Positions 1 to 11,869 of a DNA stretch of 64,000 bases are shown here, in pieces. Within the stretch, counting starts at the first letter, position 1. Each line of letters begins with the position of its first letter. Location of the stretch: NCBI GenBank assembly GCA_036346225.1, contig JARFIW010001489.1, positions 186,001 through 250,000 on the forward strand. The letters are read 5' to 3'. The notes beneath the pieces were generated by a model. That model ran no database searches. It was not told the DNA's origin and saw only the letters and a program-made list of their open reading frames with translations. The DNA comes from Platerodrilus igneus (Eukaryota > Arthropoda > Insecta > Coleoptera > Lycidae). The position numbers and the translations under genes are program-made.

Positions 1-233
1 TACACTATCCGATAAACATATTGTGCCTCAATCTTATTCCAGCAAATTTCATAAGACCTTTTTAACTTAACCTGTTTTTTAAAATTAGCAAAAACAAAGA
101 CCTGCATACTGTTTAATATCCAAAACATAACAGCAAAACACCACTGCATTTTTATTTAGATTCAACTCAATAAAATTTATGCAAGAAGGCGTCTCTCAAC
201 GTCTCTCCTAACCTAAGTTAAACAATCCGCAAT

Positions 234-316
234 TTATTTATTTATTTGCTCCAACGTTAGTCTGCTACCTGAAATTTAAGCAGACTTGGCTTTCCCCCAG
301 AAAGTAACCGTGAGTA

Positions 317-353
<37 letters not shown>

Positions 354-644
354 AACGCTTGAGGGCATGTGCTATGAGTGTGTGTATGTGAAGAACGCTC
401 AACGGATATTGCCATATCAGTCCGGACCATGGGCAGTCGGAAATTCAGATGTGGAAAAGTCAATATAGGCATTTGTGTTTGTACAGCGTTTGAGAAAGTA
501 ACCGTGAGTAAGTGTGTGTGTGTGTGTGTGTGTGTGTGTCTGTGTGTGTGTGTGTGAGTGAGTGTATGTGTGTGCGCGGGTTTGAGGGCGTGTGTTCTGT
601 TTGTGTGTGTGTGTGTGTATACGCGGGCTTGAGGGCGGGTTCTG

Positions 645-682
<38 letters not shown>

Positions 683-1005
683 TGTGTGTGCGTGCGTGGG
701 GGGGTTGCGTGTATGTGTGTTGTGTGTGATGTTGATATCTGTGTTACGTTCCCCCTCTAGGACCAGGATTATCGGTAGCCAGTTATTCCAGTTGTCAAGG
801 AAGAACGCTTAACGGATATTGTCTTATCAGTTCGCACCATCGGCAGCCGAAAATCCAGATGTTGAAAAAGCAATGTAATTGTGAGAATAGGTGTTTGTGT
901 TTGTACAGTGTTTTAGTAGTGTTTTGTGTGTTTGTGTATGTATGTGTCTATGTGTGTTTGTGTGTTATTTGCATCCACATTGCATCCCTCCTCCTAATAC
1001 TAGGA
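234..1005 (-). mobile_element. GT-rich insert with 7-bp target duplication, possible retroposon
   Basis: The insert interrupts the first copy of the flanking direct repeat. CCGCAAT occurs on both sides (227-233 and 1006-1012), while the uninterrupted sister copy has a single, slightly different version at about 1768-1775, as expected for a 7-bp target-site duplication. The left end is (TTTA)n, which on the minus strand is an (AATA)-type tail, so a minus-strand retroposon is plausible. Inside, a module starting 'gaagaacgc' occurs twice (391 and 801) and long GT tracts lie between. No protein was recognised. Confidence 0.5.
318..722. repeat. (GT)n microsatellites
   Basis: Several long GT tracts lie at 318-350, 512-560, 598-620 and 650-690, separated by short GC-richer spacers. 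Open frames here (for example Val/Cys-rich ones) are by-products of the dinucleotide repeat, not genes. Confidence 0.9.
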
Positions 1006-2110
1006 CCGCAATGTTTCGCTGACCTAACTACAAAAATTAATATTAGAAGGAAACTTGTAACCTGTAAAACAATCTTTACAGCTGATCCTTAACCTCCGCC
1101 ACTGAGAAGATATTTATTAAAACTATATTTATCGGTACAGAAATTATACACATTTTACTTTAAAACGAGAAAATACCGGTCCTCAAAAATTCTAATGCTT
1201 AACGATAATATACAAATGGGAAGGATGAACGATTCCTATTTTTTATTCTGTTTATGCAACTATCTTTTAAGTTGGTATATTTTAATAATCAGTCATCGGT
1301 ACAGAAAATACAATTTTTAAGTTGAATATCATGTAATAAGGGCATTGGAAATTCGCATTTGAATTAAAGGTGGCAACTTTCTAGCTGCTACACCTTTTTT
1401 TTTAGATTTTAGTTAATACCAATTGTTAGCAGTACTTAAAGATAAATACATTGTTCAACCTATTAAATTATATCGGAATTTACAAAAGAATTATGGTGGT
1501 CACAATAAAACCATATACACCCTTTCCCATTACCTTATCCGATAAACATATTGTGTTTTAACTTTAATCCTGCAATCTCTTAAGACCTTTTAAAATTAAC
1601 CCGTCCTTTAAAATTAGCAGCAACAAAGTCCCACATACTGTTTAATATCTAAAACATGACAGCAAAACATCCCAGCAATTTCATTTAGATTTAACTCAAT
1701 AAAATTGATGCAAGAAGGCGTCTCTCAACGCCTTCCGACGTCTCTCTTAACCTAAGTTAAACAATTCGCAATGCTTCGCTACCCTAACTCCAAAAGTATT
1801 AGAAGAAAGCTTGTAACCTGGAAAACAATCTTTACAACTGATCCTTAACCTCCGCCACTGAGAGGATATTTATTAAAACTATATTTATCGGTACAGAAAT
1901 TATAATTTTTAAATTGTAAAAGTACCATTACAAACATTTTACTTTAAAACGAGAAAATACCAGTCCTCGAAAATTCTAACGCTTAATGATAATACACAAA
2001 TGGGAAGTTCAAATGATTTCCATTTTTTACTGTTTATGGAACTATCTTTTAAGTTGGTATATTTTAATGATAAGTCATCGGTACATAAAATACAATTTTT
2101 AAGTTGAATA

Positions 2111-2599
2111 TCATCTAATAAGCGTATTGGAAATTTGCATTTGGATTAAACGTGGTAACTTTGTTCCGTCCTATGAGATTTCTAAATATCTCCATAAAAT
2201 AAACGGTGCCATCAGACGCATAAATTTTAGTGAGTCGCCAGTATTTTTATTTTTACAAAATGTAAAATCCGCTCTAAACAGTGCAGTTAGAAAATCGAAT
2301 TTAGGTCTCGTTCAGGCTCACCAAATTTAGTTTAATTAAAGGCATGTATGAAATGTATGTAATTTTCCTAATAATAATTAACCTTGATACTTTCTCCAAT
2401 GCTGCGATATTTTATTTAGTAAGATCCTGACTCGATGGTCTACTACATTTTTATATTCAGGAGTTTCTGTAGACAATGATATCATTTGAGCGCATTAAAA
2501 TGTTAATACAATTATCAATGTGCAAGTTAAAGGCATTCCTTCTTAATATCCTACATTAGTATCTAATACAGCCTAATTAGATGGTCTTCGTTTGGGACA
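2111..2599. other. AT-rich stretch without recognised feature
   Basis: I see only short chance frames here. It lies between the tandem duplication and the left edge of the large inverted repeat. Confidence 0.4.
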
Positions 2600-2885
2600 T
2601 GTAAGCACTATAATGGTAAATTCCCGAAACTTGAAAAACAAATTATAGATACCGATTTAAATAGTCAACTTGTTACTCTTTTCAGGTACCCTATATGCTA
2701 TGATACAGCGTTACCACCGATTATGCAATGTAGAAATGCCATATTTTATATAATAGGTGCCTGAAAAAAATTGTTTCATGTATATTCCGACAACCTCTAG
2801 GTGTTTTTGAAATTTTGTTATTTTATTCAAATGCACTAACGGTTTACATATTTTAGTAAACATCAGAAATTTAGCGATTGAAGAG

Positions 2886-3576
2886 TGTTACGTGCAAACT
2901 GAATTTGCACTTAAACATTGTTTTAGTTCAGTTTTTTAATGTGCGGAAGCTTCCCGCCATAATTTTAAATACGCAAGACGCGCGAACATTTTTAAATGAA
3001 CTGGGCGGGGCTTCCGGTACGTCACAATAGTGCAATTGGCAAGTGTGAATTATCCCCATAGGGGTAAGGCAATGCTACAAAAGAGTAGGGAGTTCCGCGG
3101 TTCTCGCGCGGAAACGTGGCTTTTTTACGCCAAACTTTGAAGTGAACAGTCGTGCCGGGTGTCGTGTTATCTTATTATGTAGATTTCCTTATCTTGAGTA
3201 TCTTTCCTTAATTCCCTATTCCCGTCTTCCACTGCATATAGGAACGAAGATGACCCTGGACCATGACCCCGAGATAATTTGGATGTCCAACTCTACCAGC
3301 AGCGATGCCGAGGTTACCGTGGCGTGATTTCCTGCCGGTTAGCGGATCCTTCACGTGAGTAGATTATCTAATTTTTATTGTTTAAATTTTATGTACCTTC
3401 TCTTAATTATGGCGCAATATAAATTATCAGTGACGTCATGTGTATCTTATGAACTTTGGTAATTGTATTACCGGCTTTGAAGAGCCATCTATCGCCATTT
3501 CAATGTACCAGAATCTAAGTGTAACATTTTGTTAACTGCATTACCGACCAGGTAAAACTGTAAACGAAGTGTAGCA
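2886..3576 (+). repeat. gypsy-1 5' LTR
   Basis: Begins TGTTACG and ends GTAGCA; matches 10887-11575 almost base for base. It contains the palindrome TGACGTCA (3431-3438), the consensus CRE/ATF half-pair, and a GTGAGT splice-donor-like site at 3354-3359. A short open frame (3250-3327) ends within the LTR just before that donor. Confidence 0.95.
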
Positions 3577-3578
3577 GA

Positions 3579-3596
3579 TGGCGCCTTCAACCTGTT
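3579..3596 (+). promoter_or_regulatory. gypsy-1 primer-binding site (candidate)
   Basis: TGGCGCC starts two bases after the LTR, the expected spacing. The first seven bases fit a tRNA-Lys-type primer; the following TTCAACCTG does not obviously continue that match, so the primer tRNA is uncertain. Confidence 0.5.
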
Positions 3597-4219
3597 CAGG
3601 CTATGAACTTCAGGGGCTTCTTCTTTGTTTTTAGGTTAGAATAATTTCCTTTATAAGGATACAATGCATTAATAGCTTCTTCACTTAAAGAACTTTACTT
3701 TTATTCATGTAAGTATTTACCTTACCTTATGTCTTTAAATACAGTATTATAGAATTACCTATTAAAATATCTTTAGTTGCTTTCCTTAACTTTGAAAGGC
3801 CGTTTTTGAAACTTAAATACATCTTTATGTTACATTCTAAAATTGCATTATGGTTTATCTTTTACATGAAAATTAAGTGTTTAAAAACACTTGAGTGAAA
3901 TAAATTGCTAGTATACCTTTTTAAGAAGTGTTTGACTATACGTTGTTGCCTTATAGGTTAAATAACATATCCTCTGCGCCCATTTTCCATTTTGGAAGGC
4001 TTGTCTGTCATTATCTATAAAATATGTATTTAACTGAACATTGATTTCGTTTCCATATACCTTAAATGTGTTTCTTTGGTGTTATCGGTGACGTTCTAAC
4101 AAGTTCTTACCTCTAAATATCGTATCGTATTACCTTAAAGTAACTGTAACGTGTTTTTACCTTCTAACCTGCGTCAAAATCGCATATTTTTATATCGTGT
4201 CTTGAATATTGTATTCATA

Positions 4220-5540
4220 ATGAACGTATCACATTTAAAATCGCTAGAATTGATCTACGAGCTGGAGTGCAGAAGTATCATAGCTGCGAGCAATCAGAAT
4301 GATAGGCGATCTCAACTTAGGGCTGTTTTGTCACAGGAAACCAAAGGCGTTGCTATCTTAAAGAACCCTGTTGGCGATTGGCCACTCAACGTATCAGAAA
4401 TTAAATTATCTTTAGATGATATATCGGGTATAATAAACAAAACAGATCCTGCGGCTACTAATATCGAATTAGGGAGATTGACTTCAAGAATAACCCACGT
4501 CAAACACCGTATCGAATCATTATCTTTATATAACGATGACCAAGCGACTCAAGCTAAACAAAGTTTGTTGTCCGAGGTGTTATTGCTTGAAGGAATTCTT
4601 TTAGAAAGACTTAATCCTAACGCAGACGTAGATATATCGTCACCTTTTTCAAATCTTGCGCTTGCCGAACCTAAACCATTAGGAAAACCTATACCTGTAT
4701 ACAAATGGGGTCTCACCTTTGAAGGGTTTGATTCGAAGGTTTCTTTATCATCCTTTCTTGACCGGATTAACGATTTTAAAATTTCCGCGGGTGTACCGAC
4801 CAAGATCTATTTATCTCAGCTGGTGATTTGTTCGCAGGCTCAGCATTAATATGGTACAGAAACATACGACACCAAATTTCTACCTGGAATGAGTTAGTTG
4901 CCTGTTTAAAACGAGATTTCCTACCTTATGGCTACATTAACGATCTTTGGAACGAAATTCGTAACCGAACTCAAGGTCCCGACGAAAATGTTGTGTCTTT
5001 TATTACCTCATTAGAAGCTTTATATAGCAGACTCGACAAAAACCTTCCGAATCCGAAATTATCGATCAATTACTTAGAAATTTAAACCCCATTTCTCAGA
5101 ACGTTTGGCTTTACAGCCCATATCTTCGCTAGCTCATTTTAAAGACCTATGTCGCTCTCTCCAAGAAGTGAGGTCAAGGATTGACAAATATCGACCACCA
5201 CCGAGAAATTATCTGGTCTTCTCGAACCTGATCTAGCTTGCCAAGTTCGAGCTTCCCGTAAAGTATCTACCCTTAACGTTCCTTCTACCGTCACTAACAA
5301 CGCACTTACCTGTTGGAACTGCAAGCGAAGTGGACATAGCTATACTGTCTGCACTTACCCTAAAAATATTTTTGTTATGGCTGTGGTCGCTCAAATATCT
5401 ACAAATCTAACTGCACCAACTGTAATCCTAACGTATCGGGAAACTCCCGTCGAGATATTTCAAATCAGGGTGTGAATATCTCAAGAAACCAAAATCGCCC
5501 TCAACACCAATCATCCAACGGACACAGACGCCAATAAATT
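4220..5540 (+). pseudogene. gag: gypsy-1 gag (capsid/nucleocapsid), frame-broken
   Basis: Gag builds the particle that packages the element RNA. The likely start is the ATG at 4220; an upstream in-frame extension to 4151 starts with GTG. The frame is open to 4849, with later pieces in shifted frames (to 5085, then to about 5217, then on to the nucleocapsid). The matrix/capsid part contains a conserved 'FAGSALIWYR' block near 4830, typical of Gypsy capsids. A CCHC zinc knuckle (C-X2-C-X4-H-X4-C) lies at 5311-5352, followed in another frame by a second cysteine cluster. The shifts near 4835, 5050, 5215 and 5370 each look like a single-base indel. Such a gag cannot be translated whole. Confidence 0.85.
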
Positions 5541-5699
5541 TAAATTATAAAACCACTTCTAACGTTGTACCGTCATTAAATTTATCTAATAATAATACCG
5601 CTACTATTAATGTACAAAATACCTTACCTTTATTAGAGGAATTATGCTACACTACTCCAGCCGAGTGGTCTAAGTGGTTACAAACCGTCAATTCCTTTT

Positions 5700-7543
5700 A
5701 TCATAAAAGACTACCGCTGTTTCACAACTTGTTAAAAAACCCTTCGATAACCGTCCACACTTATCTATCTCAATTGGTTCCTTAAATGTAATTGCTTTAC
5801 TGGATACAGGTTCTTCATGTTCTCTTATAAATAACGAAGGTTTACATCAATTATCTCAACAAAATATCAAAATTCAAATTATTCCTGAAAAAACTTCCAT
5901 AAATTTAGCTGACGATAATCAAATACATGTAACCGGTTCCCTTAAGTTAAAAATTCGTGTAGAGTCTCTTGAACGTGATGTTTTATTTTTGATTGTCCAT
6001 GCATTAGCGTATCCTTTTCTACTGGGCGTTGATTTCTGTAAACTTTTTAATCTGTCACTTTACTTTCAGGATTTTTCATGGCAAACCTCTATTAAAACGA
6101 ACTCCTGTGCATCTACAGGAATATCTAACAAAATCTCTCTTACTGACTCCCAAGATGTAACTCTTAACGCTACAATCGACAAATTTCGCAAACTTAATAC
6201 CTCTGAACTTGGTTGTGTTACAACGGCAACACACGTTATCTCCACAGGTGATGCCCTTCCCTTTAAGCAACGTCAATATCCCTTATCGCCTGCCTTACAA
6301 AAGCATTTACATGCGGAAATAGACAAAATGTTAGTATCTGGTGTTATCTCTCCTTCAAATTCACCGTAGACCTCTCCCGTATTGCTAGTTCGGAAAAAGA
6401 ATGACGAATGGCGTGTCTGTTTTGATGGCAGGAAGCTAAATTCTGTTACTGTTCCAGACGCTTACCCTCTACCCAGAACTGACTCAATTTTGAGCAGGCT
6501 TCGTAACGCAAAATTTATCTCATCTATCGACCTAAGACAAGCTTTTTATCAGATACCTCTTGACTTATCTTCTCGTCAAAAAACTGCTTTTTGTGTCCCA
6601 GGCCGAGGTCTTTTCGAATATAATTTTTTGCCATTTGGTCTCTGTAACGCTCCACAAACTTTACAACGTACTATGGATCAAACGTTAGGTCCTATCTTAC
6701 ATCAAGAACGTGCCTTTGTATTTTTAGATGATATCTTAGTTATCTCAAGTTCTTTCGATGAACATATCGCCACATTAGATGAAGTTGCTGAACGTTTAAA
6801 TGCAGCAGGTTTTAAGATAAACTGGGAAAAGTCTCAATTTTGTCGTTCATCCCTTACATTTCTTGGTTTTATTGTCGATGGGACAGGCTTACGAGCCGAT
6901 CCTGCTAAAGTTGATGCCATTACTAAATTTAAAACACCAAAACTGTTACCGAAATCAAACGTTTGATAGGAATGATTAGCTATTATCGCATTTTTTACCT
7001 AACCTTTCAACTATATCTGCACCCATTACCGCTTTAATTAAAAATAAAAGAAATCCCAAACTATCGAGTGGAATTTAGAATCCCAACAGGCTTTCGAACA
7101 AATTAAAACACTAATCACTTCAGCACCTATCTTAATCTCTCCAAATTTCGATGATAAGTTTTATATACAAACCGATGCCTCACTTACCGGGTTAGGTGCA
7201 ATGTTGTTCCAGGTAAACAATGGTTTAGAACATCCAATCGCTTATGCGAGCCGTGCCTTAACTTCTGCCGAACAAAATACTCTGCTACCGAACGAGAACT
7301 ATTGGGTGTTATCTTTGGCATCGAGAAATTTAGAGGATATGTCGAAGGTACACACTTTACCGTAATCACTGATTGTGCAGCACTCACTTGGCTTAATAAC
7401 TTGAAACAACCCGCAGGTCGTTTGGCAAGATGGAACTTGCGTATATCTCAATTTACTTTCGATGTTAGGCATAGGCCTGGCAAATTAAATATCGTACCTG
7501 ATGCGTTATCTCGAGATGTTTTTCTCTTAACCTTCCAAATTTA
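5700..7543 (+). pseudogene. pol: gypsy-1 pol: protease, reverse transcriptase, RNase H, broken
   Basis: The aspartic protease active site LLDTGSS is encoded at 5797-5817. RT follows: the 'NSP-W-SSPV' region at 6358 has TAG (6367-6369) where the family has Trp, the 'LPFGL-NAP' block is near 6630 and the catalytic FLDD (YXDD box) near 6721. The frame is lost near 6940 (one base missing in an A-run), again near 7063 and near 7275. RNase H is recognisable from 'QTDAS' (~7170) through 'ATERELLG' (~7280) and 'DALSR' (~7500). Product if read: polymerase converting element RNA into DNA. Nonfunctional as written. Confidence 0.9.
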
Positions 7544-7568
7544 ATTCTGGATACCTGGTACCTCAATA

Positions 7569-8792
7569 TGATAAAAAGTTTCCGATAATCCCGACAAATT
7601 TCCTACCTTTCGAGTAACTAATAATAGACTGTATAAATTTGTATCCTCGTCCCCACATAAAATATCGAATATACCTGAATGGAAACTCGTTGTGCCCACT
7701 GCAAATCGCAGTGAGGTGCTCAAATTATGTCACGACGATCCCTTAGCTGCACACCTTGGTGTTACAAAAACTCTCGCGAAAATATCTGAATTGTATTACT
7801 GGCCCACACTTAAGCAATCTGTTTGTCGCTACATTAAAAGCTGCAAAATTTGTGGTTCCCATAAAAGTTCGCAAGATGCTCGCCCTGGTTTAATGGGTAA
7901 CTTTAAGCGTGTATCTTATCCCTTTCAATTAATATCGCTTGACTTATTAGGACCTCTCCCTCGATCGAAAAGAGGTAATCAATATCTTTTGGTTGTTACC
8001 GATTGGTTTTCTAAATTTGTTATGGTGCAACCCTTACGTAAAGCTACCTCCGCTGCAATAATTAAATTCCTAGAACAGAATGTCTTTCTTATCTTTGGTG
8101 TCCCCCAGATTATTCTTTGTGACAATGGTGCACAATTTATCTCTAAAGATTTTCAGAATTTCGTTAAAAGTTACAAAGTACAAAAAATTTGGTTTAACGC
8201 AAAATATCACCCCCAAGTAAACCCTACCGAGAGAGTAAATCGAGTGTTAATTACCGCTATCTCGTCTTATATTAATTCAGACCATACTACATGGGATGAA
8301 CATATCTTTGAAATTGCTCAAGCTTTGCGTACATCTAAGCACGAAGCAACCCAATTCACTCCGTCTTTTCTTGTTTTTGGAAGATATACCCCAATCGATG
8401 GGAGTTACTATGGTTTAGTGCCTGACGATACTAACGTAATTGAATTTGACGATAAAGTACGCTGGGACAAAGACCAACAGTCATTACCTTCTATCTTTAA
8501 CGACGTTAGAAAAAATTTGTTAAAAGCTTACGAAAAGAGCAAGGACCATTATAACTTGCGTAAGCGAAATATTTCCTTTGCCTTAGGCGAACAAGTTTGG
8601 AAAAAGAACTATGTCTTATCGGATGCATCTAAGAAATTTTCTTCAAAATTGGCCCCTAAATTCATTCTGTGTAAAGTCACACGTGTTATTAGTCCTCTTA
8701 TCTATGAACTTCAGGATACTGAAGGAAAACGCCAAGGCAGGTGGCATATTAAAGACCTTAAGCCATTCTCTGCTGACCCAAATGCTAATTAA
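7569..8792 (+). pseudogene. pol: gypsy-1 integrase, long open part of broken pol
   Basis: An uninterrupted frame of about 366 codons runs from 7692 to 8792. An N-terminal HHCC zinc site (H..H..C-X2-C, residues about 14-58) precedes a DDE core: Asp in 'SLDLLGPL', Asp in 'CDNGAQF' and Glu in 'NPTERVNR' (about residues 84, 143 and 180). The integrase inserts element DNA into chromosomes. There is no ATG at its head because it is the C-terminal part of the broken pol; the linking segment 7544-7690 is out of frame with RNase H. The C-terminal domain ends with 'WHIKDLKPF'. Confidence 0.9.
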
Positions 8793-10886
8793 GTTTTTCA
8801 TGTCCCATTCTCCTCACCATCTACCTAATATTTTTTGTTCTCGTCATCAATTAGTATCTTTAATTACTTATTCCTTCTCTCATATAGTATATAATTTCTT
8901 ACACGTTTAACTTTACTTACCTTAATTTAGCTATCTTTTTCTTTTCGTTGACTTTCCTCGACCATACCGTTACTCATATATCACTTCATCCTCTACACCC
9001 CCCAATATAGCTCTGTCGTTTCATTTAATTAACCCTTGAAATTTTCCTACTACATATTGTTCGGTCTTTAGTATTTCTCTTATATGGTTTAATTGAAAGG
9101 TAATTGTCGTAACTTTGGTTGAAATAACCCATTGAATTTTTATGACTGGTTTTGGCTGATGTTGAGTGAATGCTTTCTTCTTTGGGCTCACATAGGACAC
9201 GCGCAGTCTATGCCATTGAAAGAAATAGTTCATATTCGCAGTTGCAAAGGCTAGGATTGTCTATTCCATGTGTTTTTCTTCTGAATTACTGCAGTCGCCC
9301 ACATTATACTACATCATTACACTATATCTTTATTTGTTTTTCTACTAAATCAACATAACGTATAAACATTTTTTCGTTGTTTTTATTGAACTTTGTGGTG
9401 AGGTGCTATTGCTTCTTATTGTTATCTTATTAAATTCTCGGTTGTTTTAGCATATGGGGACAGTGTATCTGTATCTAACTGCTTTTAATTGGACATTTTT
9501 GTGTGTTTAGGGTGCTACCGATTTAAAAACTACCTTAAAACAGTTTGTTTTGTGTGTTTGTATCTGTGAAGATACTTTTAAGTTGTCGTGTCTATCTTTG
9601 TCTGATTTTCTTATCGTAGTCGAAGCACTCGTTAGGAAAATTATCGTACTAGTTCTCTTAGGAGTCTAGTGAATTTTAAAAATGTGTATATCTTATCTTG
9701 TCGGATTAATATCGCAGGTGGTCCTTCAGACTACACTGTGTTTTATAGGGTCAATCCCATTTAAACGGCTCTACTGGAGCCACTCTTTTGTTGTTATCAT
9801 TGTCTTGGGTAATAACTAGGCCAATATCTTTGTCTTCTTTATTATCTTTGACAATACCTTTAGGTTTAATATCGTTATCTTATTGATTACCTTTGGTAAT
9901 AACCTTAGTTTAGTATCGTTATCTTACCGATTACCGTTAGTAATAACTTTGGTTTAATTTATCGTTATCTTACCGACTACCGTTAGGAATAACTTCGAGT
10001 TATGTCGCGTTATCTTACCGGTTATCTTGAGCAATAACTTCTGTTTAAATTCATGTTACCTACTATCTCTTATAATCACTTTAACTTAATATCGTGTTAT
10101 CTTATCGAGTATCTCAAATAATAACTAAAGCTTAATACCGTTATCTTATTCATTACCTTTGAGGATAACAACTTAAGCTTAATATCTTTACCTTATCTAT
10201 TACCTTTAACATCAATTTGAGATCTTATCTTATCTTTTATCGTCCTAACGTGTGGTATATATGACCAGACGTGGGAATTATCTTTCTGAAATTTAAGTGA
10301 AAAAGCTAACCCGATTTAGAAATGTAATTTGTCAGGTTAGCATATAAGGATTTAGTAGGCGGTACTTTTGGTAAATTTGTGGATTCACAACTGTGTCATG
10401 GACAAGTTAAATGTGCATCGGAGGAAACCAAAGTACCAGAAACAAAATTTGCTAGAGTGCAAGTGACGCACTCTCATGAACTTTTAAATTTGGGCACTTC
10501 TTGCCAAAAAGAAGAATAGTTTGATGCGACACTCATGTGTGTTTGCATATAAGAACTATATGTTAGCTTTAGTTAGATAAGTTTAGATAGGTTTAGATAG
10601 GTTAGGCGACTTGTCGCACCCAGGTTAGTTTAAGCAGTGTTTCATGCTCCCCGACAAATTTGTGCTGTCGGTAAGTAGTGTAGTCAAAGACTATCGGGCT
10701 ACCTATTCCGTTTCCTGGTACTTCGGTAGACGTGCTATCGGTCGAAAAACCAGGTGGCGCCTTATATAAACATTTTGTAGGTTTTAAGTTAGGGTTTATG
10801 TAGGGTAGTAAGGACTTAGATTTTAAGCTGTTACTGTGCTAACAGACTTTTCTTTTAAGTTTTTTCTTTTGTGGCTTTGTCGCGAT
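8793..10886 (+). other. gypsy-1 long 3' non-coding region
   Basis: Two kilobases between integrase and 3' LTR hold no env-like or other recognisable frame. The notable content is the ~45-bp repeat array (separate entry). TGGCGCCTT, matching the start of the primer site, recurs at 10755. The sequence abutting the 3' LTR is pyrimidine-rich, so a standard polypurine tract is not visible. Confidence 0.7.
9780..10230 (+). repeat. Degenerate ~45-bp tandem array with TTATCT in most units
   Basis: Unit starts ('atcgttatctta' or variants) fall at 9871, 9915, 9961, 10004, ~10050, 10091, 10136 and 10183, giving a period of 43-48 bp. Each unit has GTTATCTTA on one side and TAATAAC on the other, a short inverted repeat. 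TTATCT is the complement of AGATAA, the GATA-factor core. Biological role inferred only. Confidence 0.75.
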
Positions 10887-11575
10887 TGTTACGTGCAAAC
10901 TGAATTTGCACTTAAACATTGTTTTAGTTCAGTTTTTAAGGTGCGGAAGCTTCCCGCCATAATTTTAAATACGCAAGACGCGCGAACATTTTTAAATGAA
11001 CTGGGCGGGGCTTCCGGTACGTCACAATAGTGCAATTGGCAAGTGTGAATTATCCCCATAGGGGTAAGGCAATGCTACAAAGAGTAGGGAGTTCCGCGGT
11101 TCTCGCGCGGAAACGTGGCTTTTTTACGCCAAACTTTGAAGTGAACAGTCGTGCCGGGTGTCGTGTTATCTTATTATGTAGATTTCCTTATCTTGAGTAT
11201 CTTTCCTTAATTCCCTATTCCCGTCTTCCACTGCATATAGGAACGAAGATGACCCTGGACCATGACCCCGAGATAATTTGGATGTCCAACTCTACCAGCA
11301 GCGATGCCGAGGTTACCGTGGCGTGATTTCCTGCCGGTTAGCGGATCCTTCACGTGAGTAGATTATCTAATTTTTATTGTTTAAATTTTATGTACCTTCT
11401 CTTAATTATGGCGCAATATAAATTATCAGTGACGTCATGTGTATCTTATGAACTTTGGTAATTGTATTACCGGCTTTGAAGAGCCATCTATCGCCATTTC
11501 AATGTACCAGAATCTAAGTGTAACATTTTGTTAACTGCATTACCGACCAGGTAAAACTGTAAACGAAGTGTAGCA
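10887..11575 (+). repeat. gypsy-1 3' LTR
   Basis: Near-identical to 2886-3576; TG...CA ends; immediately followed by AGAG (11576-11579), the second copy of the target duplication. The CRE-type palindrome lies at 11430-11437. Confidence 0.95.
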
Positions 11576-11579
11576 AGAG

Positions 11580-11794
11580 GCCGACATATGCTGTTCTGAT
11601 GCGAAAATACTGCGTATGGCTGTCAGTATGTTTAGCGTTTCGATGTAAATTGGCTCACAAAAATTCCTGTGCGTTGAAGCGATATAAATGCCCTTATTGA
11701 TGAAAACATGCAAGATAGAGGTATTATATATAGTTATCATGTAGTAGATACTAACTATAAAAAATGTTTTATCTGAGTTTAAAAAAATATACAA
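11580..11794 (-). pseudogene. Unrecognised protein fragment, left arm of inverted repeat
   Basis: On the minus strand a frame rich in I, Y and F, containing 'HVFINKG' and 'FASEQHM', runs towards the gypsy-1 insertion, where it is cut. The same protein block is found in the right arm (17280-17400, plus strand), there with stops. The frame continues on the far side of gypsy-1 (2885 downwards), which supports a former longer gene. Beyond coordinate 11575 the open frame is LTR sequence. I recognise no family. Confidence 0.45.
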
Positions 11795-11869
11795 ACATGT
11801 GGACTACATATTGTTCAAAGCTGTAGAACGAATATACATGTACAGTTTATTATGAATGGTTTTAGACTT

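Larger units (their letters stand above)
1..2110. repeat. Tandem direct duplication (~580-bp unit), first copy interrupted
   Basis: The stretches 9-233 plus 1013-1440 and 1535-2110 are diverged direct copies of one sequence. They share the opening 'ccgataaacatattgtg', the '...caagaaggcgtctctcaacg' segment and the '...cctccgccactgagaagata' segment in the same order. The first copy is broken by a 772-bp insert. I see no coding potential and cannot assign the unit to a family. Confidence 0.75.
2886..11575 (+). mobile_element. gypsy-1: Ty3/Gypsy LTR retrotransposon, complete ends, decayed coding
   Basis: Two LTRs (691 and 689 bp, TG...CA ends) flank a 7.3-kb interior with gag, protease, RT, RNase H and integrase in Ty3/Gypsy order. 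A 4-bp AGAG target duplication sits at 2882-2885 and 11576-11579. The LTRs differ by one substitution and two single-base indels in my comparison, so insertion should be recent, yet the coding region has about ten frame breaks. It is inserted in the left arm of the large inverted repeat. I see no purine-rich tract next to the 3' LTR. Clade within Gypsy not assigned. Confidence 0.93.

Noticed and set aside
512..760. Val/Cys-rich 82-codon frame
   Set aside because: Pure by-product of the GT microsatellite.
3142..3327. LTR frame (extended to 98 codons in the 3' LTR, 11030-11326) as a gene
   Set aside because: The length differs between LTRs only because of a 1-bp indel, and the frame has no recognisable domain.
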